A DNA stretch of 64,000 nucleotides from Glycomyces arizonensis DSM 44726 (GTDB lineage: Bacteria > Actinomycetota > Actinomycetes > Mycobacteriales > Micromonosporaceae): assembly GCF_000482705.1 (NCBI RefSeq), contig NZ_AXWO01000008.1:1-64000 (forward strand). Direction: 5' to 3'. The notes beneath the pieces were generated by a model, which was given only the letters and a program-made list of their open reading frames with translations, made no database searches and was not told the origin of the DNA. Shown piece after piece: positions 7,864-15,689 of the stretch. The position numbers and the translations under genes are program-made. How positions within the stretch are numbered: position 1 is the first letter of the stretch; the number at the start of each line of letters is the position of its first letter.

Positions 7864-8787
7864 ATGAGCGCCCTCGACCTCTCCCCCACCGCCCGCACCC
7901 GAGCAGAGCTGCTCGGCGAGGCCGGCACACGCTGGCTCGACGAGCTGGAAGGCATCGTCGCCGCACTCGCCGAACGGTGGTCGATCACCCTCGGACCGGC
8001 GTTCCCCGGAGCCAACGAAGGCTACGTGGCCCCCGCGACGACCGCCGACGGCCAGGACGCCGTCCTGAAAGTCGCCATGCCGATGCCGTGGCGCACCTGG
8101 CACGGCGCCGCGATCGAACGGGCCGAAGGCCGAGGCTACGTACAGCTCCTCGCCGCCGATCCGCCCCGAGACGCGATGCTCATGGAAGCGCTCGGCCCCG
8201 CCCTCGACGACCACGGCTGGCCAGTCGAGCGCATGCTCGCGACCTTGTGCGCGACGCTCAAGGAGGCATGGACACTGCCGATTGACACCGCGCCGTACGA
8301 CGGCCGGCAGAAGGCCCACGCGCTGGCCGAGCTCATCGAACGGCTCTGGCGGGAACTCGACCGGCCCTGCCCCGTAGCCGTCGCCGACCACGCCAGGCGC
8401 CTCGCCGACCGCCGAGCCGCGGCGCACCACGAGGACCGCTGCGTGCACGTCCACGGCGACCCGCACGCCGCCAACGCCATGCGGGTCCCCTCCGCCCGGC
8501 CCGGAGCCCCATCCGGGTTCGTGTTCATCGACCCCGACGGCTTCGCCGCCGAACCGGCCTACGACCTCGGCGTCGTCCTGCGCGACTGGGACGCCGAACT
8601 CTCGGGCGGCGACGCGCCGTCACTGGCGCGCCGCTACTGCGCCCTGCTCGCCGAGCACAGCGGCGCCGACCCCGACGCGATCTGGGAATGGGGGTTCGTG
8701 GAGCGGGTCGCGACCGGCCTCTACGTCCTCGAGCACGGCCTCGACTGGGGACACCAGAAGCTCGGCGTCGCCGCCCGGCTCCTGTGA
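7864..8787 (+). CDS. Aminoglycoside phosphotransferase-like kinase (streptomycin 6-kinase/hydroxyurea kinase family)
   Basis: A 307-residue kinase-fold protein of the PF04655 group, which phosphorylates streptomycin-type aminoglycosides or hydroxyurea in the cytoplasm. The catalytic Brenner motif reads VHGDPHAANAM and the metal-binding motif FIDPDGFAAEPAYDLG follows at the usual spacing. The N-terminal lobe has QDAVLKVAMP with the ATP-binding lysine. The ATG at 7864 begins a protein of normal length and follows CAGCAGGATCGG. It lies close behind the TetR gene on the same strand and may share its transcript. Many genomes carry such kinases without measurable resistance, so the actual substrate is unproven. 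Confidence 0.82.
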   Translation: MSALDLSPTARTRAELLGEAGTRWLDELEGIVAALAERWSITLGPAFPGANEGYVAPATTADGQDAVLKVAMPMPWRTWHGAAIERAEGRGYVQLLAADPPRDAMLMEALGPALDDHGWPVERMLATLCATLKEAWTLPIDTAPYDGRQKAHALAELIERLWRELDRPCPVAVADHARRLADRRAAAHHEDRCVHVHGDPHAANAMRVPSARPGAPSGFVFIDPDGFAAEPAYDLGVVLRDWDAELSGGDAPSLARRYCALLAEHSGADPDAIWEWGFVERVATGLYVLEHGLDWGHQKLGVAARLL

Positions 8788-8789
8788 AC

Positions 8790-9146
8790 TCACACCAGCA
8801 GGTCCAGCGAGAGCGTCCCGACCGCCAGAGCGAGGAACGCTCCGGCCAGGAATGTCTCCTTCGGCCAGAAGTTCGCCAGGGCGTGAGTGTAGAGCGCGCA
8901 GACCCAGAACAGCACCAGGCCGACTGCGGCGGCCGTCCCGATCGATTCCGCGCCCAGCAGCCCGGCGGCGAGGCCGAGGCCTCCGGCGGCCTTGAGCACC
9001 CCGATGGGGAAGACCAGCCACGAGCGCGGGACCCGCACGCCGTCCAGCAGCGGATAGATGACCTTCAGCCGCGCCATCGAGCCGATGCCCGAGCCGAGGT
9101 TGAAGACGGCGGCGAGTGCCGCGATGACGATGAAGAACGTGGACAT
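8790..9146 (-). CDS. DoxX-like membrane protein
   Basis: A 118-residue protein with four predicted membrane helices and the DoxX-like pattern: an N-terminal helix with FNLGSGIGSMARL, a PRSWLVFPIGVLKAAGGLGL segment and a LYTHALANFW stretch near the third helix. DoxX family proteins are linked to thiol or oxidative stress, but biochemical roles vary. The ATG is preceded by GGGAGG. It is only 12 nt downstream of the ECF41-type sigma factor gene, an arrangement seen for that sigma group, whose partner genes often encode DoxX, carboxymuconolactone decarboxylase-like or oxidoreductase proteins. It is therefore the likely target gene of the sigma factor. Confidence 0.85.
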   Translation of the reverse strand: MSTFFIVIAALAAVFNLGSGIGSMARLKVIYPLLDGVRVPRSWLVFPIGVLKAAGGLGLAAGLLGAESIGTAAAVGLVLFWVCALYTHALANFWPKETFLAGAFLALAVGTLSLDLLV

Positions 9147-9158
9147 CGGGCCTCCCGA

Positions 9159-10058
9159 TCAACGCAGATGCGCGAGCTTGGCGGGGTTGGTCACGGCGTA
9201 GACGTCCCGCACCCGGCCGCCCTCGGCGTCCAGGTCGAGCAGGAGGACGCCGAAGACGTCCCCCTCGCGCACCAGCAGCGCCGCCGGGACGCCGTTCACG
9301 GTCCGGTAGTCCACTTCGAGGCCCTGGGCACGCCGGAACGTGCGGTCGACCAGCAGGGCCGCGACGCGCTCGGGGCCGCGGACCGGCCGGGGCCCGGCCG
9401 CCGGGGCCTTGCCGCCGCCGTCGCACGTCAGCGTCACCTCCGGCGAGAGCAGTCGCAGCAGCGACTCCACGTCGCCGCCGCGGACGGCGGTCATGAACCG
9501 CTCGGTGACCTCGCGGTGGACCCGCGGGTCGACCCGGTAGCGCGGGCGCCTGGAATGGACGTGCGAGCGGGCGCGGTGGGCCAGCTGGCGGACCGCGGCC
9601 GGCGTCCGCTCAAGTATTTCGGCGATCTCGCCCGTCCCGTAGCCGAAGACCTCGCCGAGCACGAACACGGCGCGCTCGGCGGGCGTCAAGGACTCCAGCA
9701 CGACCAGCAGCGCCATGGAGACCGACTCGGACCTGAGCGCCCGCTCGGCGCCCTCGGTCTGCGCGTCGGGCGGTGTCGCCAGCGGTTCGGGGAGCCAGGG
9801 GCCGATGTAGGTCTCGCGGCGGCGCCTGATCGTGCGCTGCCGCGCGATCGCGGCGTTGACGGCGACGCGCACGAGGTAGGCGCGCGGGTGATCGATCGGC
9901 TCGCCTCGCGAGCGGGCCTCCCACGACAGCCAGGACTCCTGGAGCACGTCCTCGGTGTCGGCGACGGTGCCGAGCATGCCGTAGACGATCGCGAACAGCA
10001 GCTCGCGGTGCTCGGTGAACACGTCGGTCGCCGACAGGTGCGTTGCATCGGGTGCCAC
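9159..10058 (-). CDS. ECF41-type (SigJ-like) sigma factor with fused SnoaL-like domain
   Basis: A 299-residue extracytoplasmic-function sigma factor. Region 2 (ELLFAIVYGMLGTVADTEDV, then QESWLSW) and region 4 (LTPAERAVFVLGEVFGYGTG, EIAEIL) are both clear. The last 110 residues form an NTF2/SnoaL-like domain with the DGGGKAPAAG loop and a terminal NPAKL motif characteristic of group ECF41. In this group the fused domain regulates the sigma factor in place of an anti-sigma protein. The start is GTG at 10056-10058 with GGAGG upstream. A promoter with the ECF41 -35 sequence TGTCACA precedes it, so autoregulation is likely. The inducing signal is unknown. Confidence 0.93.
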   Translation of the reverse strand: MAPDATHLSATDVFTEHRELLFAIVYGMLGTVADTEDVLQESWLSWEARSRGEPIDHPRAYLVRVAVNAAIARQRTIRRRRETYIGPWLPEPLATPPDAQTEGAERALRSESVSMALLVVLESLTPAERAVFVLGEVFGYGTGEIAEILERTPAAVRQLAHRARSHVHSRRPRYRVDPRVHREVTERFMTAVRGGDVESLLRLLSPEVTLTCDGGGKAPAAGPRPVRGPERVAALLVDRTFRRAQGLEVDYRTVNGVPAALLVREGDVFGVLLLDLDAEGGRVRDVYAVTNPAKLAHLR

Positions 10059-10100
10059 TGGGACCTCCTGGATCGACGGTTTCGATGGTCGCCGAACTGA

Positions 10101-10127
10101 GAGGGCCTCGGCGGCGCCGATGTGACA
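10101..10127 (-). promoter_or_regulatory. Candidate ECF41-dependent promoter of the sigma/DoxX operon
   Basis: On the minus strand TGTCACA (10127-10121) is followed after exactly 16 nt by CCTC (10104-10101). The described ECF41 target is TGTCACA-N16-CGTC, so the -35 is a full match and the -10 differs at one base. It lies about 45 nt upstream of the GTG start. Confidence 0.6.
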
Positions 10128-10159
10128 CCCGATCGATGAATTGTGGCCGGTCTCTCAAT

Positions 10160-11878
10160 TCAGCCGGTGCCGCGAAGGTACGCCAATAACTCTTGTCCGA
10201 TATATATCAGTGATTTCAGGACGTGGTGTCCCGGTTCGAGGACGCCTCTGAGCACCGGCAGCGCCGTCATCGGCCAGTACAGGTGCGTGCCCTCCCGCGG
10301 GCGGATCACGGCGGCCTCGCGGCCCGCGCCGCCGTCGATGATCTCGCTGCGCAGGCCCTGCGCGGTCACGGCCACGCGGCCCTCGCCGGACTCGGTCTCG
10401 CTGTGCGATCCGGGGACGCACCAGCCGCCCTCGCCGGTGAACAGGGTCCGCTCGGTCTCGATGACGTGGACGCGGGCGTGCCAGCCGTCCGTCGCCGCCT
10501 CCAGCGAGGTCGTCACCGACACGTCCTCCCAGGGCTGCCAGGTGACGGTCAGGACGCCGTTCTCGTCGATGACGCCTTCATCGGAGCTCTCGCGGCCGCG
10601 CCAGTGGAGGCCGTCCTCGGAGAGCATGAGCGCCCCGTCGGGCACGGCGCTCTCGAGGCCGGTGCCGGGCGCGTAGTGCGAGAACCCGGCCAGCGTCGAG
10701 TAGGCGAACTTCCCGTACGTCTCCTGGCCGCCGCGGAACTTGGGCGATTCGGCCTGGCCGTTGAGCCGGATGACGTTTCCGCCGGTGTCGCGGACGTGGA
10801 CGGCGCGGGCGGCCTTGTGCGGTTCGACGACCGGTCCGGGCTCGGCCGCGGCCTCGGCCCAGAACGGGTGCGAGGGCTCGGCGAGCAGACCGGTGAAGAT
10901 CTTCATGGCCCACCACGGCGACCCGGCGGTCAGGTACTGCTCGACCAGCGCGTCGTTCGGGTAGCCGTAGCCGACCGTCAGGCGCCCCTCCGGATCGAGG
11001 ATCGGCTTGTCCCACCACCATGCGAGGTGGCGGCGGGCGAAGCCGGCGGCCTCGCCCCAGGGGACGGCCTCGACGTTCGCCGCGGCCAGGGCGCCCCACA
11101 GCGAGCCTTGAGCGAACCGGTAGCCGAGGCTGCGGCCGTAGGGCACGGCCGATCCGTCGGCGGCGAACCAGGAGCGGAACCTGCGGGCGAAGCGGGAGGC
11201 GACCTCGACGTAGCGGTCGTCGCCGCACAGCTTGTAGTGCAGGAGGGCGTAGGTGTGGAAGGCGAAGGGGTTGTAGTAGTCGACGCGGCCGCCGGGGCCG
11301 TCCTCGAACGCCGAGTCGCCGAGGAGGAACTCCCCCACCCGTTCCAGGTGCGCCTCGGCGACCGACCGGTCGCGTTCGATCCCGATCCGGTCGAGCCCGT
11401 GCCCGGCGAAGACCGGGAAGTAGTGCCAGTTCGTGTCCACTACCGGCGTGGTGTGCGCCTTGGAGAGCCAGGAGGCGACCTTGTCCTTCGCTTTGGGGTC
11501 CAAGGGCTCCCAGAGCTTTTCGGGGGCGAGCGCGAGGCCCCAGCCGACGGCGGCGGCCTCGACGCAGCGCTGGTTGGTGGCGTCGATGTCGCCGATGTAC
11601 CACGCGTCGTCGGGGTCGAGGGCTCTGGCGAGGGTGGCGGCGAGCGCGGCCCAGACGTCGTCGGGGACATCGTCCTTCGCGGGCGCGAGCCCCCACAGCG
11701 GCCTGGTGAGCAGCTCGAACCAGTTCTCCTGGTGGGAGTGGTTCGACATCGTCACCGGCATCAGCTCGGGGCCGCGTGCGGACAGGTCGACCGCGGGCCG
11801 CCCGATCGCCAGCGCCGCGGCGCTCCAACCGGCGTGGGTCTGCTCCAGCGGTCCGTGAATTCGCATTGGGGAGGTCAC
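10160..11878 (-). CDS. DUF2264 family protein (probable polysaccharide-active alpha/alpha-barrel enzyme)
   Basis: A 572-residue protein matching DUF2264 (PF10022). The N-terminal 370 residues are helical with repeated aromatic motifs such as NWHYFPVFAGHGLDR, VDYYNPFAFHTYALLHY and HLAWWWDKPI, consistent with an alpha/alpha toroid; the C-terminal part is strand-rich. Homologues often lie in pectin or rhamnogalacturonan clusters, but no reaction is firmly assigned here. No signal peptide is seen. The GTG at 11876-11878 lies 8 nt after TAACGT, a plausible -10 box, suggesting a leaderless transcript; an ATG at 11866 is the alternative. A LacI-like palindrome overlaps that -10, in keeping with control by sugar availability. 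Confidence 0.75.
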   Translation of the reverse strand: MTSPMRIHGPLEQTHAGWSAAALAIGRPAVDLSARGPELMPVTMSNHSHQENWFELLTRPLWGLAPAKDDVPDDVWAALAATLARALDPDDAWYIGDIDATNQRCVEAAAVGWGLALAPEKLWEPLDPKAKDKVASWLSKAHTTPVVDTNWHYFPVFAGHGLDRIGIERDRSVAEAHLERVGEFLLGDSAFEDGPGGRVDYYNPFAFHTYALLHYKLCGDDRYVEVASRFARRFRSWFAADGSAVPYGRSLGYRFAQGSLWGALAAANVEAVPWGEAAGFARRHLAWWWDKPILDPEGRLTVGYGYPNDALVEQYLTAGSPWWAMKIFTGLLAEPSHPFWAEAAAEPGPVVEPHKAARAVHVRDTGGNVIRLNGQAESPKFRGGQETYGKFAYSTLAGFSHYAPGTGLESAVPDGALMLSEDGLHWRGRESSDEGVIDENGVLTVTWQPWEDVSVTTSLEAATDGWHARVHVIETERTLFTGEGGWCVPGSHSETESGEGRVAVTAQGLRSEIIDGGAGREAAVIRPREGTHLYWPMTALPVLRGVLEPGHHVLKSLIYIGQELLAYLRGTG

Positions 11879-11881
11879 GTT

Positions 11882-11895
11882 GGCAAACGTTACCC
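11882..11895. promoter_or_regulatory. LacI-like operator overlapping the DUF2264 promoter
   Basis: GGCAAACGTTACCC has the form GG-nn-AACGTT-nn-CC around a central CG, typical of LacI-family sites. It covers the minus-strand -10 box TAACGT (11892-11887) that lies 8 nt before the GTG start. No LacI gene is adjacent, so the repressor would be encoded elsewhere. Confidence 0.45.
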
Positions 11896-11926
11896 GAGGC
11901 GGTGGCGAGCCGCTGCTCCCGTGCGG

Positions 11927-11953
11927 GAGGGGCGGGCGCGAGGCCCGCCCCTC
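11927..11953 (-). terminator. Terminator after the DedA gene
   Basis: A perfect 11-bp stem (GAGGGGCGGGC) with a 5-nt loop starts 20 nt past the DedA stop codon. There is no T-tract. Confidence 0.7.
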
Positions 11954-11972
11954 GGTGGTCAGGGCGCAGTGG

Positions 11973-12542
11973 TCACGGCGCGGGCCGCTCGGCCGGTCGG
12001 CCCTTGAACCACCAGCCCAGGACGACGCTTCCGGCGACGATCGTGGTGATGGTCGTGCCCACCGACAGCATGCCGGGTCCGAAGATCCAGCCGAACGCCA
12101 GGCCCATGCCGACGAGGTAGCAGGCCCAGATGAGGCCCGCCAGCGCCGCCATGCGGCCGTGCCGGTAGGTCGGGACGGCCGTGGCCGCCCAGGCCAGGGC
12201 CGTGCGCCCGGCCGGGAGGAACCTGGCGATCAAGGTGGTCGCCTTCGGATGGCGCAGGAGGGTGGCGCTGAAGCGGGTCTCCAGGGCGGCGACCTTCGCC
12301 GATCCGAAGAACGGCCGGCGCCACCTGGACCTGGCCAGCCGCATCACCCGGAAACCGAGGACGTCGCCCAGCCACGAGGCCCCGGCCGCGCACAGGACGA
12401 GTCCCGCGATCAAGACGGGACTCCCGAGCAGGAATCCGGCCACCGCGGCGATCGTGGTGGCGCCCGGGAGCATGGGCACGAAGAAATCGGCGATGATCAG
12501 TGCGGCCAGCAGCATGGCCGCAAGAGGCACGGCGAACGTCAT
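11973..12542 (-). CDS. DedA/VTT-family membrane protein
   Basis: A 189-residue integral membrane protein of the DedA (SNARE-associated, VTT) family, whose members translocate or recycle lipids such as undecaprenyl phosphate or phosphatidylethanolamine across the inner membrane. The diagnostic motif RFLPAGRTALAWAAT (RFxPxxR) lies near residue 108. An N-terminal re-entrant hydrophobic hairpin (FFVPMLPGATTIAAVAGFLLG) and C-terminal membrane helices are present. The ATG at 12542 begins directly with a hydrophobic segment. It lies downstream of the MMPL gene on the same strand but is separated from it by a long hairpin, so it probably has its own promoter. The exact lipid substrate is unknown. Confidence 0.87.
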   Translation of the reverse strand: MTFAVPLAAMLLAALIIADFFVPMLPGATTIAAVAGFLLGSPVLIAGLVLCAAGASWLGDVLGFRVMRLARSRWRRPFFGSAKVAALETRFSATLLRHPKATTLIARFLPAGRTALAWAATAVPTYRHGRMAALAGLIWACYLVGMGLAFGWIFGPGMLSVGTTITTIVAGSVVLGWWFKGRPAERPAP

Positions 12543-12572
12543 ATTCGACTCGTATGCACTTGTCGAGACGGT

Positions 12573-12635
12573 GGGGCGGGGGCCGCGTCTTGGCGACGCT
12601 TGCGAGCCGTAAATTTGGCTGGCGGCCCCCGCCCC
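12573..12635 (-). terminator. Long hairpin after the MMPL gene
   Basis: A perfect 14-bp G/C stem (GGGGCGGGGGCCGC with its complement at 12622-12635) encloses a 35-nt loop, starting 7 nt after the MMPL stop codon. It separates the exporter gene from DedA. Confidence 0.6.
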
Positions 12636-12641
12636 GCGCCG

Positions 12642-14882
12642 CTACTTGGCCGCGCCGACGAGCTCGCGCTCGCCGGTCTCGGCCCGGGTCTCGGCGAGGT
12701 GCCGCTGCAGCTTCTCGCCTTCGACATCGACGTTCGGCAGGATCCGGTCCAGCCACTTCGGGATCCACCAGCCGGCGCGGCCGAGGATCGACATGAGCGA
12801 CGGGATGATCGCCATGCGCACCACGAACGCGTCGAAGGCGACCGCCGCGGCCAGGCCGAAGCCCATGGCGGCGATGAACACCTCGGTGCTGAGGATGAAC
12901 GCGGCGAACACGCTGATCATGATGAGTGCGGCGGCGACGACCACGCGCGAGGAGTGCGCATAGCCCTCCTGGATCGCGGCCTTGGGGTCGGCCCCGTGGA
13001 CGTAGGCCTCGCGCACCCTGGTGAACAGGAAGATCTGGTAGTCCATCGCCAGGCCGAAGACCATGCCGATCATCATGATCGGCATCATCGACATGATCGG
13101 CCCGGGCTGCTCGACGCCGAACAGGTCGCCCATCCAGCCCCACTGGAAGACCGCGACCAGCGCGCCGAGGGAGGCGAAGACGCTGAGCGTGAACCCGAGC
13201 GTGGCGAGCAGCGGCACCAGTAGCGAACGGAACACCAGCAGCAGGATCAGCGCCGCCAGGCCGACCACGACCAGCAGGTAGGGGATCAGGGCGGCGTTGA
13301 GGCCGTCGGAGATGTCGATGTTGATCGCCGTCTGGCCGGTGACCGCCCAGTCGGCGCCCTCGTCGTCCGCCAGGACGTCGCGGATGTCGTGGACGAGCTG
13401 GTTGGTCGTCTCGGCGGCGGGGGCGGTCTCGGGGATGACGGTGACCAGGACGGTGTCGCCCGCCTCGTTGGGCACGGCCCGCCCGACCACGGCGATGCCG
13501 TCGATCTCGCCGAGCTCGGCGGTGACCTGCTGGGCGGCCGCCATCGGGTCGGTGCCCTCGGCGAGGTCGCCGACGATCATCATCTGGCCGTTGAAGCCGG
13601 GGCCGAAGCCGTCGCTGATGAGGTCGTAGGCGCGCCGCGCGGTGTTCTCCTCGGAGAACGACCCGGCGTCGGGCAGGCCCAGCTCCAGGTCGGCCGACGG
13701 GATGGCGATCGCGCCGAGGCCGATGACGCCCACCAGGCCGACCATGATCGGGTGGCGGGTGACGAAGCCGCCCCAGCGGCGCCCGCCGGACGGCTTCTCG
13801 TCGTGGCGGCCCTCGGCGATGCGGCGCCTCTGGCGGCCGGTGAAGACGCGCTTGCCCGCGAAGCCGGCCAGGGCCGGCAGCAGCGTGACGGCGATGACCA
13901 CGGCGATGAGCACGGTGACGGCCGCGGCGGCGGCCATCTCGGTCAGGAACGGGATGTTGACCACCGACAGGCCCAGCAGGGCGATGATGACGGTCAGGCC
14001 CGCGAAGAACACGGCGGTGCCGGCGGTGCCCACCGCCCGGCCCATGGCCTCGGCGCGCGCCCGCTTGTCCTCGATCCGGCCGTCGGCGGCCAGTTCGCTG
14101 CGGTAGCGCGAGAGGATGAACAGGGCGTAGTCGATGCCGACGGCCAGGCCGATCATGGTCGCCAGGGTGCCGGTGTCATCGGAGACGTTCATGAACGAGG
14201 TCGCGGCCATGATGCCCGCGGTCGTGAGGGCGACGCCGAGCACGGCGGTGACGATCGGCAGCCCGGCGGCGATGAGCGCGCCGAAGGTGACGACGAGGAC
14301 CAGCAGGGCGACGGCGATGCCGATGAGCTCGGTGAGGCCGCCGATCGGGATCTCCTGGAGGGCGTCGCCGCCGATCTCCACGGTGATCCCGGCGTCGCGC
14401 GCGTCTTCGACGGCGTCCTTGAGATACTCGGTGGTGCCCTCGTCGAGCTGCATCGCCGTCTCGGTGTAGGAGACCTGGACGACGCCGATGGTCTCGTCCT
14501 CGGCGAGCATGCCGACCGGGTTGCCCTGCTCGTCGGTGGCGAACGGGCTGGTCACGGAGGCGATCTGCGGCGAGTCCTGCATCGCCGCGACCGCCTCGTC
14601 GACGACGGCCCGGTTGGACTCGTCGCTCAGCGGCTCGCCGTTCTCGGACTGGAAGACCAGCTGTGCGGAGGCGCCGTCGGCGTCCATCGCCGGGAAGCGC
14701 TCTTCGAGCAGGTCGAAGGCCTCCTGGGATTCGGTGCCGGGCAGCTCCATCGAGGGGTTGGTCTCCTCTTGGAGGGTGGAGGCGGCGGTGGCGACCCCGG
14801 CGATGATGAGGACCCACAGGGCGAGGACGAGCCATCGCAGTCTGAGGGATCCTCTGCCGAGGCGGTAGAGGAAGGTGGCCAT
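12642..14882 (-). CDS. MMPL-family RND exporter
   Basis: A 746-residue transporter of the MMPL/RND superfamily, made of two repeated halves each with a large extracytoplasmic loop and six membrane helices. Family motifs are visible as GLAVGIDYALFILSRYR in the first half and GLAMDYQIFLFTRVREAYV in the second; the Asp in GID and AMD is the expected proton-relay residue. Such exporters move lipids, siderophores or drugs using the proton motive force. The ATG at 14880-14882 starts right before the first helix. A TetR gene lies 121 nt upstream on the same strand, with a perfect 16-bp palindrome in the gap, so substrate-induced export is likely. The cargo cannot be read from sequence. Confidence 0.92.
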   Translation of the reverse strand: MATFLYRLGRGSLRLRWLVLALWVLIIAGVATAASTLQEETNPSMELPGTESQEAFDLLEERFPAMDADGASAQLVFQSENGEPLSDESNRAVVDEAVAAMQDSPQIASVTSPFATDEQGNPVGMLAEDETIGVVQVSYTETAMQLDEGTTEYLKDAVEDARDAGITVEIGGDALQEIPIGGLTELIGIAVALLVLVVTFGALIAAGLPIVTAVLGVALTTAGIMAATSFMNVSDDTGTLATMIGLAVGIDYALFILSRYRSELAADGRIEDKRARAEAMGRAVGTAGTAVFFAGLTVIIALLGLSVVNIPFLTEMAAAAAVTVLIAVVIAVTLLPALAGFAGKRVFTGRQRRRIAEGRHDEKPSGGRRWGGFVTRHPIMVGLVGVIGLGAIAIPSADLELGLPDAGSFSEENTARRAYDLISDGFGPGFNGQMMIVGDLAEGTDPMAAAQQVTAELGEIDGIAVVGRAVPNEAGDTVLVTVIPETAPAAETTNQLVHDIRDVLADDEGADWAVTGQTAINIDISDGLNAALIPYLLVVVGLAALILLLVFRSLLVPLLATLGFTLSVFASLGALVAVFQWGWMGDLFGVEQPGPIMSMMPIMMIGMVFGLAMDYQIFLFTRVREAYVHGADPKAAIQEGYAHSSRVVVAAALIMISVFAAFILSTEVFIAAMGFGLAAAVAFDAFVVRMAIIPSLMSILGRAGWWIPKWLDRILPNVDVEGEKLQRHLAETRAETGERELVGAAK

Positions 14883-14901
14883 TGGCGGGTGCTCCGTTCA
14901 C

Positions 14902-14917
14902 GGTCGGATATCCGACC
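14902..14917. promoter_or_regulatory. Perfect 16-bp palindrome upstream of the MMPL gene (TetR operator candidate)
   Basis: GGTCGGATATCCGACC reads the same on both strands and lies 20 nt before the exporter start, downstream of the TetR gene. Position and perfection fit a repressor site that blocks expression of the MMPL gene. Confidence 0.6.
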
Positions 14918-15003
14918 CCGCCTGGTGTTCGGGTGTGGCGGCGGGGCCGGATGAGTGGTGTTCTTCGCCGACGTCGTTGGCGGCGGGTTTCCTGGTGTTT
15001 CGC

Positions 15004-15615
15004 CTATGGGGCGTGGTCGTGCGGTCTGGCGAGGCCGGTCTCGAAGTTCGCGAACGCCTCGGCGATCACTTCGTCGAGCGGCCGGTCGGGGTGGGCGAGC
15101 CAGTGCTCGTTGGCGACCTTCATGGAGAGCAGGGCCGCGCCGAGGACCAGCCGCGGGTACATGTCGTCCTCGTCGCTGCCGGTGGCCTCGGCGACGATGC
15201 CGAGGGCCTCCGTGAAGAACGCGACGAACTGGGTCGCCTGGTAGGAGATCAGGGACGGCGAGCCGTGGATGAGCTGCTCCCTGCACTGCAGCAGTTCGAG
15301 GTCGAAGCGCTCGTCGATCCGCATGCTGATGCAGGCGTCGCGCAGGGCGTCCCACACGGGCCGGTCGCGGACGCGCTCGCGCAGGGCGCCGATCATCTGC
15401 GCGACGAGCTCGTTGAAGTCGTAGAGGAGCGCGGCTTCCTTGCTCGGGAAGTAGTTGTGGAAGGTGCGGGTGGAGACCCCGGCCGCGGCGGCGATGTCGT
15501 CGGCGATGACCGCGTCGATGCCGCCCTTCTCGACCGACAGCCGCAGGGTCGCTTGGCTGAGGGCCGCCTTGGTGGCGGCCTTCTTGCGTTCGCGGAGCCC
15601 GGTCTGATCGGCCAT
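15004..15615 (-). CDS. TetR-family regulator of the MMPL exporter
   Basis: A 203-residue TetR protein. The DNA-binding domain is clear at residues about 30-55 (IAAAAGVSTRTFHNYFPSKE), followed by a helical ligand domain. The N-terminus (MADQTGLRERKKAATKAALS) is typical of actinobacterial TetR proteins paired with exporters. The ATG at 15613-15615 is followed outward by an 8-bp inverted repeat over the region where the promoter is expected. It lies upstream of and in line with the MMPL gene, so both autoregulation and exporter control are probable. The effector is unknown and is presumably an export substrate. Confidence 0.9.
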   Translation of the reverse strand: MADQTGLRERKKAATKAALSQATLRLSVEKGGIDAVIADDIAAAAGVSTRTFHNYFPSKEAALLYDFNELVAQMIGALRERVRDRPVWDALRDACISMRIDERFDLELLQCREQLIHGSPSLISYQATQFVAFFTEALGIVAEATGSDEDDMYPRLVLGAALLSMKVANEHWLAHPDRPLDEVIAEAFANFETGLARPHDHAP

Positions 15616-15617
15616 GA

Positions 15618-15641
15618 CGGCAACGCTAACCGCCGTTGCCG
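15618..15641. promoter_or_regulatory. Inverted repeat at the start of the TetR gene
   Basis: CGGCAACG and CGTTGCCG form a perfect 8-bp inverted repeat with an 8-nt spacer, ending 2 nt before the TetR start codon. It may be an autoregulatory operator or an mRNA hairpin over the initiation region. Confidence 0.4.
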
Positions 15642-15669
15642 CCGTTTACAAGATTCACTCAAGGAAATT

Positions 15670-15684
15670 TTGCAGAAAGTGCAA
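15670..15684. promoter_or_regulatory. TTGCA-N5-TGCAA inverted repeat
   Basis: TTGCAGAAAGTGCAA lies in the A/T-rich gap between the TetR and lactonase genes. The same arrangement occurs once more in the window, upstream of the ESX-like module at 54120-54134. The protein that binds it is unknown. Confidence 0.35.
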
Positions 15685-15689
15685 GTTTT

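Noticed and set aside
10223-12007. An open frame of 594 codons antisense to the DUF2264 gene
   Set aside because: Composition is typical of a shadow frame and no family features are seen, while the minus strand carries a clear DUF2264 protein.
13389-14954. An open frame of 521 codons antisense to the MMPL gene
   Set aside because: The product is a run of Gly, Asp and His repeats created by the antisense of membrane codons.
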